A DNA stretch of 64,000 nucleotides from JBBAGC01 sp964491265 (GTDB taxonomy: Bacteria > Spirochaetota > UBA4802 > UBA5550), in the NCBI GenBank assembly GCA_964491265.1, contig CAZBFP010000002.1:1-64000 (forward strand), written 5' to 3'. The position numbers and the translations under genes are program-made. Below the pieces are notes generated by a model that saw nothing but the letters and a program-made list of their open reading frames with translations, was not told the DNA's origin and ran no database searches. Positions 1-6,878 of this stretch are shown here, one piece after another (the first letter of the stretch is position 1; each line of letters begins with the position of its first letter).

Positions 1-78
1 GACAGGGGGCCTTCTACGGATGACATGTGCTTCACATAAAAATGTGGGTAGTAGTCAGGTCCCCCGGAGGGGGCACGT
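1..78. repeat. Family C repeat ends (C/G-run element)
   Basis: The window opens with GACAGGGGGC and then, at 60-78, carries the CCCCCGGAGGGGGCACGT motif. Both are the ends of the family C element that is complete at 57869-58134. The first looks like the right end of one copy and the second the left end of another, separated by about 50 bp containing TGTGGGTAGTAGT, whose reverse complement recurs near 31239. The element extends off the left edge, so its full extent cannot be seen. Confidence 0.6.
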
Positions 79-154
79 AAAATATACACGTTGAGAATTA
101 AAGGTGTATATATTTTGAATAAGATTGAAATATTTAGAGGAACGATAAAAATAA

Positions 155-406
155 AATTATATTGCTGATTATGACTGGAAACTGGAGCAGTATTCGTTTA
201 CTAAAAATCGTGGTATTGATTTAAAAATAGAGAACAGGTTCAGGCTTAATGATCGCTTCTGGTGGGGTATCTACGCATATTACAGCTATATGAAATCTAC
301 TGATCAGGATGAAATTGACTGGACTGGAGGGGGCTATGCAAAAGTCGGTAATGCCAATAGTTCAGAATTATCAATGATGGGAGCAGGTGTGTCTCTGTAT
401 TTTTAG
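155..406 (+). pseudogene. 3' fragment of an outer membrane beta-barrel gene
   Basis: The frame is open from just after an in-frame stop at 152 to TAG at 404-406, with no plausible start or ribosome binding site. The 83 residues have alternating aromatic and polar strands (for example FRLNDRFWWGIYAYYSYM) and end in GVSLYF, the C-terminal aromatic signal of outer membrane barrels. The family cannot be named safely; omptin-like or a general OMP barrel is possible. The 5' part of the gene is missing and is replaced by family C repeat sequence, so I read this as a truncated remnant. It could instead be the far end of a gene joined by a frameshift upstream of the window. Confidence 0.6.
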
Positions 407-448
407 ATTTTTTAAACCGGATGTTATCTTAATTTGAGATTAATATAA

Positions 449-471
449 AAAGGGGGTCTTGTGCCCCCTTT
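449..471 (+). terminator. Intrinsic terminator-like hairpin
   Basis: AAAGGGGG pairs with CCCCCTTT across a 7-nt loop, about 45 bp after the outer membrane gene fragment. The T-run after the stem is short. It could end transcription of the truncated gene. The remaining bases up to 698 hold nothing else recognisable. Confidence 0.55.
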
Positions 472-698
472 ACAAATATATCCACCAAATCCCCTTACGG
501 AATTTTCACTGATAGTATTTTTATGAATTTTAGGCAAATTTAATTTAACCGGGTTATCAAGTTTTTTTAAAAGAAGACCTGTCTTGACAGACAATAGGGA
601 TCTGAAAAAATGATTCAGAAACAGAAATATTAATTTAATTGACTAAATTTTAAAAAAGCATTCAAATATTATAAAATTATAATCGTGGAATGGATTAA

Positions 699-1181
699 AT
701 GAAGAAAATCCCCTTTGAGTTCAGAAGCATAGAGATAGTAGCTGTGGAAAAGCTTCCCCCCGGAGCTGAATATACAGTAACAGTCATGGAAATGGATGAA
801 AATTCAATTCAAAAACATATCCTCAATCTCTCTCTTTTGGAGATTTTCAGAAATAGTGCCTGGTTAATGAGTTTTTTCTTAAGCTTCATGATTACCGTTG
901 TTCATACAGGGATAGTTTACGGGGTTTTTACATTTTTAGTAAAAGAAAATATTTCTGATCCCCTCTCTTTTCAGCAGAGGATTTTTATATTTGTATCATC
1001 CCTTATTTTTTTTACAGCTTTAAGTATCTTTTTTTCATTAAGATTAGGTATAGCTGAAAAGAAAAATGATTTCGTTATATCTCAAAGGGGTGAGGGTATC
1101 TGGAAAATTATTGATGAAAAGAAGTTTGATGATTTTTACAGGCTACTCCTAATATCAAAAAAAATAAAAAAATATGAGTAA
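699..1181 (+). CDS. Hypothetical two-TM membrane protein
   Basis: 160 residues with two predicted membrane helices, at about 52-78 (WLMSFFLSFMITVVHTGIVY) and 91-115 (IFIFVSSLIFFTALSIFFSL), a soluble N-terminal stretch, and a charged C-terminal tail rich in Lys. No family is recognised. The ribosome binding site upstream of ATG 699 is weak. The last codon and the TAA stop (GAG TAA) lie inside the terminal inverted repeat of a family A element, so the present C terminus may have been set by insertion of that repeat. The gene stands alone between repeats. Confidence 0.6.
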   Translation: MKKIPFEFRSIEIVAVEKLPPGAEYTVTVMEMDENSIQKHILNLSLLEIFRNSAWLMSFFLSFMITVVHTGIVYGVFTFLVKENISDPLSFQQRIFIFVSSLIFFTALSIFFSLRLGIAEKKNDFVISQRGEGIWKIIDEKKFDDFYRLLLISKKIKKYE

Positions 1182-1278
1182 TTATTCCTTAAGATATTTT
1201 TTAAAGTATAATAAATGGTTATATCTCCCCGCTGCCTCCGGGCAGAGATGACATATAATCATTCTGAATTATAAAAAG
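1175..1278 (-). repeat. Family A repeat, degenerate copy
   Basis: This copy begins TGAGTAATTATTCCTTAAG, matching the terminal inverted repeat of family A in inverted orientation. It continues with ATATCTCCCC and a decayed GC-rich hairpin. The right border is vague; it seems to run up to the ribosome binding site of the next gene. Its left terminal repeat contains the stop codon of the upstream membrane protein. Confidence 0.6.
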
Positions 1279-1287
1279 GTGGTATCC

Positions 1288-1464
1288 ATGGCATTTGGAA
1301 GAGACGGGTCTGAGCTTGAATTATACATTGCAGATATGCAGAACAGGACATTAAAAGAAGCCCTTAATTCAATTATAACTGTATCCAAGGATAAAAAAGT
1401 AATTACAATAGCTTCAGATGCGCTTAAAAGATCCCAGCAGATACAGAAATCCTTTGATGAGTAG
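1288..1464 (+). CDS. Small hypothetical protein, 58 aa
   Basis: ATG 1288 is preceded by AAAGGTGG at 1275-1282 with 5-nt spacing, so I prefer it over the GTG at 1279. The product is a 58-residue soluble, mixed-charge and probably helical peptide with no signal or membrane segment. No family is recognised. It converges with cvfB, whose stop lies 6 bp beyond. The strong ribosome binding site and normal codon use support a real gene. Confidence 0.6.
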   Translation: MAFGRDGSELELYIADMQNRTLKEALNSIITVSKDKKVITIASDALKRSQQIQKSFDE

Positions 1465-1469
1465 CTGTC

Positions 1470-2303
1470 TTATTTTATAAGCCGTATAGATTTATCATCC
1501 ATCTCAATAATATTCTTTTTATATAGTGTACCAAGAGCTTTTTTGTATGTGGATTTGCTGACTCCGAAAAGATTGTAAATTTCCTGAGGGTCACTTTTAT
1601 CTGTAATGTCCAGGAGGCCTTTATTCTGTTTTAAAAATATAAGTATTTTGTCAGATATGGATGCTACCTTTGTGAATCCCGGTTTTTCAAGGCATAAATC
1701 AATCTTACGGTCCTCCCTGATTTTTTTAATGTATCCTGTCATTTTAAGACCTGTATTAACAGGCTTGAAAATTTCATTCTTATAGAGAACACCGGTATAT
1801 GTATTATTAATTATAGCTTTATATCCCATTTCAGTGGTGTCATAAATAAGAAGATTTACTTTTTCACCTTCAGAAAAACTGTGATCCCTTTTATTCAGAT
1901 ATTTTTCAATTTTTGTGGTGCCTATAATATTCCCTTTCTCTTTATTGAAAATTATATAAACCACATATGAGCGCCCATCCTTCATCTCTTTTTTCTGCTC
2001 GCTGAAGGGTACAAAAAGATCATTGGAAAGGCCCCAGTCCAGAAATGCACCTGATGTATTAACCGCAACAACCTTTAAAAGTCCCGCTTCTCCGGGGAAA
2101 ACTGCAGGCCTGTCTAATGTAGCTGTAATAACTGATTCCCTGTCTTTATAAATAAAAACTTCCAGTTCGTCACCAGGCTTATATTTTCCCGGAAGAGATT
2201 TGTCTGCAAGAATTATATCCCCAAGTTCTCCACCATCGAGTATATACTTATAGCTGATTTTTTTAATAATCTTAAGCTTATTAATCTGCCCTATATTTAT
2301 CAT
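1470..2303 (-). CDS. cvfB: CvfB-like S1 RNA-binding protein
   Basis: 277 residues matching the CvfB/YitL family: an N-terminal OB-like part, S1-type RNA-binding modules at about 65-140 (GLLKVVAVNTSGAFLDWGL) and 145-205, and a C-terminal winged helix at about 215-277 with the pattern SDPQEIYNLFGVSKSTYKKA. Family members bind RNA and affect virulence and stress gene expression in Firmicutes; the role here is inferred to be post-transcriptional regulation in the cytoplasm. The length is typical. It is a single gene with its own start at 2303. Confidence 0.88.
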   Translation of the reverse strand: MINIGQINKLKIIKKISYKYILDGGELGDIILADKSLPGKYKPGDELEVFIYKDRESVITATLDRPAVFPGEAGLLKVVAVNTSGAFLDWGLSNDLFVPFSEQKKEMKDGRSYVVYIIFNKEKGNIIGTTKIEKYLNKRDHSFSEGEKVNLLIYDTTEMGYKAIINNTYTGVLYKNEIFKPVNTGLKMTGYIKKIREDRKIDLCLEKPGFTKVASISDKILIFLKQNKGLLDITDKSDPQEIYNLFGVSKSTYKKALGTLYKKNIIEMDDKSIRLIK

Positions 2304-2382
2304 AATTTAACCTGCATAATCCTGTATTTAGATAAATGCCATATCATAACTGCTGTGCTTCTTTTCAATGACTTTATTATTT

Positions 2383-2503
2383 AAAATTAATTCTTTAACT
2401 GAAATTTAAAGTAAAATGTACTAATACCTCCGCCGCCGATGGCGGCGGAGGTATTGATAACAGCATTAATATAATAATAAGTATCTTCAGGAATAATTAC
2501 TAT
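2383..2503 (+). repeat. Family A repeat with perfect 15-bp hairpin
   Basis: About 120 bp. Left end AAAATTAATTCTTTAA, then an AT-rich arm, then a perfect 15-bp stem (2423-2437 with 2441-2455) around a GAT loop, then ACAGCATTAAT and the right end TTCAGGAATAATTACT. It lies in the 414-bp non-coding region between cvfB and the thioredoxin-like gene. The hairpin could also act on transcription, but there is no T-tract. Confidence 0.8.
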
Positions 2504-2556
2504 TATTAGCTCATTGTGGATTTTAATACTGTTCTCTCTAAGGAGAATTTCGTAGT

Positions 2557-2585
2557 TACCCCCCCCCTTTGGGTAGACAGGGGGC
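2557..2585 (-). repeat. Family C repeat, single end
   Basis: A C-run, then TTTGGGTAGACAGGGGGC. This is the reverse complement of one terminal repeat of family C (GCCCCCTGTCTACCC form, also seen at 46913). No partner end is visible nearby, so it is probably a solo end or a decayed copy. Confidence 0.55.
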
Positions 2586-2717
2586 TGGCTGCTGTAGTTG
2601 TGGTTAACTGATAATATAATTACTATTAAGACCGCCTCGGGTAATTAATATACGTTTATAAATAAAAACTCCGCGCTTATAGGCGCGGAGAATAAAAACA
2701 GTTAAATCATTACAATT

Positions 2718-3212
2718 TTATTTCATAAGACTTATGGACTGCTGTATCAGTGTGAGGTTAAACCCGAGAATTACTCTGTCACCGATAATGAATACAGGCG
2801 TGGGGAAGGGATCATCCCTTCTGCTGTACTTATCATCTTTTTTATAATAGGGAAGCTTATTTTTTTTATAATACTTATATTTATCTCTTCTGAAGTGAAC
2901 AAATTCGTTTGTACCAAGCTTCTTTGAAAGAGCGTCGCACATATCTGTGAGCTTTTTAATGTTATTCATCTGAACTTTATTGGTATTGTCAACAATTCTG
3001 TAAGGGACGAATGTATTGAGGCCGTGCCGCCATGATTCTCCGTCTTTAATACCGGCAGGCTTCTTAAAATGAGCTTCAGCCTGTTTGCATGCAGAGCAGT
3101 TCTCTGCATAAAAGTAGTATATAGTTTTAGAACCTGTCTGGGCTATGGAAAAATTAAAACCTGATATGAATATCAGTACCGCAAGAGCGGATAGTAGTTT
3201 AATCTGTTTCAT
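2718..3212 (-). CDS. Exported thioredoxin-fold protein (CSAC active site)
   Basis: 164 residues with a Sec signal peptide (about 1-24, ending IAQ). A thioredoxin-like fold is indicated by FYAENCSACKQAE, a CxxC redox site, and by a cis-Pro loop in TPVFIIGD near the C terminus. A basic, Tyr/Lys-rich insert at about 108-130 (KYKYYKKNKLPYYKK) is unusual. It follows the peroxiredoxin lipoprotein by 12 bp on the same strand, so the two are probably cotranscribed and this protein may reduce its partner in the periplasm. The exact Dsb or glutaredoxin subfamily is unclear. Confidence 0.75.
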   Translation of the reverse strand: MKQIKLLSALAVLIFISGFNFSIAQTGSKTIYYFYAENCSACKQAEAHFKKPAGIKDGESWRHGLNTFVPYRIVDNTNKVQMNNIKKLTDMCDALSKKLGTNEFVHFRRDKYKYYKKNKLPYYKKDDKYSRRDDPFPTPVFIIGDRVILGFNLTLIQQSISLMK

Positions 3213-3224
3213 GTCTCCCCCTTT

Positions 3225-3872
3225 TTATTCCTCTGTAATTAATGTGTCGCCCTGGGTCCACCCTGCAGGGCACATGCCGCCTCCCCCTTTCCTCACAGCG
3301 AGGGCAGCATCAAATTTACGCAAAAGTTCACCAACATTCCGCCCCACCGAGTCATCGCTGTATTCAGCGGAAACAACAATTCTCTCCGGATTTAGAATAA
3401 ATGAAGCACGAATTGCTGAGCCTTTTTGAGGCTCATATACCCCCATGATTCTGCTCAGCAGACCGGAACGGTCAGAGAGCATGGGGAATTTTACATCCTT
3501 CAGGTATATACTATCTTTTTTCCATGCCTTGTGTACATGTGCTGAATCTGTACTTATGCTGAATACCTCTGCTCCTCCAGCCTTAAAATCATCATAATAG
3601 TCTGCCAGCTCTTTCAGTTCTGTGGGGCAGACAAAAGTAAAATCGCCCGGATAAAAGAAGAGTATAATCCATTTATTTTTATATGCTTTAAAATCTATGT
3701 TCTTAATTGCGCCATTATAATATGCTTCCATTGCAGGAAGAATGATCCTTTTCCCGATTACCGGCTTATCCTGTTCTTCAGCGAGGAAAATGTCGCTGCT
3801 GTTATGAAAGTTATCTCCGCAGGATAGTAATACTGAAAAAGAAAGGAAGATTATAGTGATTCTTTTTTTCAA
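3225..3872 (-). CDS. Lipoprotein 2-Cys peroxiredoxin (AhpC/TSA)
   Basis: 215 residues. The N terminus has a lipoprotein signal with lipobox LLSC (Cys at about 18), so the enzyme should be exported and lipid-anchored. The peroxidatic site is FYPGDFTFVCPTEL. A C-terminal GGGMCPAGW supplies the resolving cysteine, as in typical 2-Cys peroxiredoxins. It reduces peroxides with electrons from a dithiol protein. The gene lies 12 bp upstream of the exported thioredoxin-like gene. Most AhpC/Prx1 proteins are cytoplasmic, so the export signal is unusual. Confidence 0.9.
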   Translation of the reverse strand: MKKRITIIFLSFSVLLSCGDNFHNSSDIFLAEEQDKPVIGKRIILPAMEAYYNGAIKNIDFKAYKNKWIILFFYPGDFTFVCPTELKELADYYDDFKAGGAEVFSISTDSAHVHKAWKKDSIYLKDVKFPMLSDRSGLLSRIMGVYEPQKGSAIRASFILNPERIVVSAEYSDDSVGRNVGELLRKFDAALAVRKGGGGMCPAGWTQGDTLITEE

Positions 3873-3938
3873 TTATTTCACCCTCCCTGTTTATTGCTTC
3901 AGATTAATCAGAAAATACTGAAAAACTTTTAAATAATC

Positions 3939-3982
3939 AACAGTATTAATTACTAAAATATATTTTCAGGAATTAACATCGA
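3939..3982 (+). repeat. Possible family A remnant without hairpin
   Basis: AACAGTATTAATTACTAAAA followed by TTTTCAGGAATTAACAT resembles the right flank of family A (AACAGCATTATTGCACTAAA...TTCAGGAATAATTACTGA). The GC hairpin and left flank are absent. It sits in the 339-bp AT-rich gap upstream of the chemoreceptor, which otherwise shows only a likely promoter region. Confidence 0.4.
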
Positions 3983-4211
3983 ATAATCAATCATTTTATT
4001 TTAATAAGAATAATTCTTTGAAACAAAGAAATATTTAATAAAAATGAAGAAATACTGCGTTAATTCTTAAAAATTCAGATTGCAGGTAAGAGAATTGCAA
4101 AAAATACTTGTTTTTTATAAGGTAATCTGTGTTACTAATTGATGAATTATAAATAAATATATCATATTTATCGTCGGATATAAAATAAAATTTGTTTGAG
4201 GTAGGAGAGTT

Positions 4212-5753
4212 ATGTCTTCAAGAACTGATATTGAGCAATCCAAGCTATTTTCTGAGGTACTGATTGAGAATAACAGAAGGCTTATTATAACATTTCTGAC
4301 TATTTATCTTCTAGCTAATGTAGCTGTAACACTAATTAAATTTACAGGTAAGGGATCAGCATATTTAACATATACCGACATTTTAATGCAGCTTTTAATA
4401 AATGGTACAATTTTGGGTATAACTATTTCATATGCAAATTATGCAAAAGGGAAGAAAAGATCTGCATATGCTACAGTAACAGGCTTACTGCTTGGCCTGA
4501 CAGTTTTCCAGTATACTTTTTTCGGTGCAAGTGAACTCTTTGCTGTTGTTTTTATTATTTTATCTCTCAGCATTTTTTATTTTGATCATAGAATAACAAT
4601 CTATACAGCTATCCTTGTTTTATTAACCCAGACAGCTGTTCTTTACATAAAGCCTGAACTTATCCCTGCCGGACCTGCCAGCAATGTTATTGTCAGATAT
4701 TTAATATTTCTTTTTGTCGGTTTCAGCGCATCCTCCGGCGCAGCTGCAAGCCGACTTCTACTCAAGCTTGCTATAGATAAAAATGATGATTCCATAAAAA
4801 ATCTGAATAATATTAAAGAGATGGCCGGGGGAGTCCATAAAACTATTGAGGTTCTTAAGAACCAGACAGATGATCAGGATAAGATATCATTAAAAATGAA
4901 TGATATTGCTCAGCATCAGGCTGCCTCCCTTGAAGAGATATCATCATCACTGGAGGAGCTTTCAGCTAACTCCAATTCCATAAATGAGATTGCAGTGAAT
5001 CTTTACCAGGAGCTGGAGATTACTGTTGAAAGTGTAAATGATCTTAAGTCAGTGAATGACAGGGTTCAGGTCAGTTCTGATGAAATTTCTAATTCAATTG
5101 GAGAGATCAGCGGCTACTCAATGGAGACTGCAGATTATGTATCTGATACACATAGTAAATTTAATACTTTGAAATTTAAAAGTGAGGAGATGAGTAATTT
5201 TATACAGGTAATAAATGATATTGCTGATAAGGTGAATCTCCTTTCCCTTAATGCTTCAATTGAGGCAGCCAGGGCTGGTGATGCAGGGCGGGGTTTTGCT
5301 GTAGTTGCAGATGAGATTTCCAAACTGGCAGAGGCAACTGCTGTAAACTCTAAAGAGATTGAGCGGATTATTTTTGATAATAAGAAGCTCATAGAAGAGA
5401 GTGATCATTCAATTGCCGGGACATCTTCAACAATGGTAAAACTCCACGACTCAATTAAAAAAATTGAAAAAGAAATTACCGAAGTACGGAATTTTATAGA
5501 TGATATTGGGATAACAATTAAAACTATTAAAAGTCTCAATGTGAGAATTCATGATTCAAGTAAAACCATTGAAAATTCAACAAATGAGCAGAGAATTGCT
5601 ACAGGTGAGTCGAGCAGAACTGTAATGGATATTGCTACATCTGCACAGGATCTTGTGCGCATATCCCTGGAGATTTCAGAATCATCAAAAGCGATAGGGG
5701 AAATATCGGGTGAGCTCGATGAGCTTACTCAGAAGATGGTGTCTCAGGAATAG
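4212..5753 (+). CDS. Methyl-accepting chemotaxis protein
   Basis: 513 residues. The first about 190 hold six hydrophobic segments with short loops, a multi-pass membrane sensor domain without a large periplasmic part. A long coiled coil follows, with the conserved signalling tip KVNLLSLNASIEAARAGDAG at about 341-360 and FAVVADEISKLAE after it. A Shine-Dalgarno sequence GGTAGGAGAG precedes ATG 4212. It should signal through CheA/CheW. No HAMP domain is obvious between membrane and coiled coil. No che operon is adjacent, so this is an orphan receptor; its ligand cannot be predicted. Confidence 0.93.
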   Translation: MSSRTDIEQSKLFSEVLIENNRRLIITFLTIYLLANVAVTLIKFTGKGSAYLTYTDILMQLLINGTILGITISYANYAKGKKRSAYATVTGLLLGLTVFQYTFFGASELFAVVFIILSLSIFYFDHRITIYTAILVLLTQTAVLYIKPELIPAGPASNVIVRYLIFLFVGFSASSGAAASRLLLKLAIDKNDDSIKNLNNIKEMAGGVHKTIEVLKNQTDDQDKISLKMNDIAQHQAASLEEISSSLEELSANSNSINEIAVNLYQELEITVESVNDLKSVNDRVQVSSDEISNSIGEISGYSMETADYVSDTHSKFNTLKFKSEEMSNFIQVINDIADKVNLLSLNASIEAARAGDAGRGFAVVADEISKLAEATAVNSKEIERIIFDNKKLIEESDHSIAGTSSTMVKLHDSIKKIEKEITEVRNFIDDIGITIKTIKSLNVRIHDSSKTIENSTNEQRIATGESSRTVMDIATSAQDLVRISLEISESSKAIGEISGELDELTQKMVSQE

Positions 5754-5858
5754 TTTTTTTATTTCATCGATAAATGCAGTGAAGAGTAATAATATTTTTT
5801 TTATCGAATAGGCACCGCGTGTCCTATTTTCAATGAGTGAGTACTTCCGCGGATAAAA

Positions 5859-5971
5859 CCATCTCCCGACTTGATGGGAGAGGTCGCTCTTTGCCCTCCA
5901 TGGCATCGCGACATTAGGTCCCTCCCTGTCCGTCAGGTGCGCAAGCGATAGCGATGCGCGGGTGAGGGCAT
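5859..5971 (-). repeat. Family D repeat, copy with internal extra segment
   Basis: CATCTCCCGACTTGATGGGAG hairpin sequence, then about 54 bp, then GTGCGCAAGCGATAGCGATG and CGGGTGAGGGCAT. The reverse complement of 31091-31150 matches both outer parts but lacks the middle segment, so this copy has an insert or the other has a deletion. It fills most of the 300-bp gap between the chemoreceptor and the formate dehydrogenase genes. Confidence 0.65.
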
Positions 5972-6003
5972 ACCGGAATTATAATTCAATATAACATAAA
6001 CAA

Positions 6004-6033
6004 AAAAAGGGGTGCCCTGAGGCACCCCTTTTT
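6004..6033. terminator. Bidirectional intrinsic terminator
   Basis: AAAAAGGGGTGCC pairs perfectly with GGCACCCCTTTTT across a CTGA loop. A-run before and T-run after make it work on both strands. It should end the formate dehydrogenase operon on the minus strand and stop read-through from the chemoreceptor. Confidence 0.9.
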
Positions 6034-6054
6034 ATACTGTATTGAAAGTAATGT

Positions 6055-6867
6055 TTATGCTTCTTTAGAAAGATTCTTCGATACTTTATAGGCAGCTCTC
6101 TTAAGAGCAGGAACCCCTAAAGTGAATGATGAAAGAAGAGCATAAATATTGTTTGTAGACTCAATCTGTGTAACAGGGACAATTTCAGGCTTGAGAGGAA
6201 GACCGTATTTTTCCGGCTTATCTCTTAATACTGTTAATACCCTGAGACCATGATACTGATCAAGACCGTATACGCTGGCATTGGGAAAATTGTCAGCCTG
6301 AAGTTCCTTCACCCTTTTGAGAGCGAGTTTCACCATGGCTGGTCTTTCACCGAAAAGAAGAGATCCTGTAGGACATGTGGCTACACATGCCGGAATTTCT
6401 CTTTTGTTAACAAGACATGCGTTACATTTGTTCGCCTTGTCTCTTACAACGATTTTCTGGCCAACATCATTGGTATGGTGAATTTCACTAACTTCAGGTA
6501 CTCCATATACACAGGCATTAACGCATGCTCCACAGCCTATGCATCTTTCCTGATCAATGATCTTCCATCCGTCTACTTCATATATTGCTTTCTCAGGACA
6601 TGCTCTAAGGCAGTTAGCCTCTTTGCAGTGAAAGCATTTTTTGTGCATAATTGTCCATACTGGTCTTTCCGGAATTGTTCTATCAACAGGGAAAAACACA
6701 ACATGGTTCCATGTTATAGCTGAAAGTTTAGCAGGATTTGTATATTCTGTTCCGCCGAAAAATTCAGTCTCTTCACCGGGGAGCCCGTTCCACTGTTTGC
6801 AAGCGACCTGACAGCCGCGGCATCCCAGGCATTTTGAAGTATCAACATAAAAAGCTTTATCTGACAT
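6055..6867 (-). CDS. fdhB: Formate dehydrogenase iron-sulfur (beta) subunit
   Basis: 270 residues with four [4Fe-4S] ferredoxin motifs: CLGCRGCQVAC (Cys 13, 16, 19, 23), CFHCKEANCLRACP, CIGCGACVNAC and CNACLVNKREIPACVATCP. This is the FdnH/FdoH-type electron-transfer subunit that takes electrons from the catalytic subunit. It has no signal peptide, as expected for a subunit exported by the Tat system together with its partner. The clear C-terminal membrane anchor of E. coli FdnH is not seen, only a weakly hydrophobic stretch near 243-262. Strong ribosome binding site (AAGGGGG), 11 bp after fdhA. No cytochrome b gamma subunit gene follows. Confidence 0.93.
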   Translation of the reverse strand: MSDKAFYVDTSKCLGCRGCQVACKQWNGLPGEETEFFGGTEYTNPAKLSAITWNHVVFFPVDRTIPERPVWTIMHKKCFHCKEANCLRACPEKAIYEVDGWKIIDQERCIGCGACVNACVYGVPEVSEIHHTNDVGQKIVVRDKANKCNACLVNKREIPACVATCPTGSLLFGERPAMVKLALKRVKELQADNFPNASVYGLDQYHGLRVLTVLRDKPEKYGLPLKPEIVPVTQIESTNNIYALLSSFTLGVPALKRAAYKVSKNLSKEA

Positions 6868-6878
6868 TTTCTACCCCC

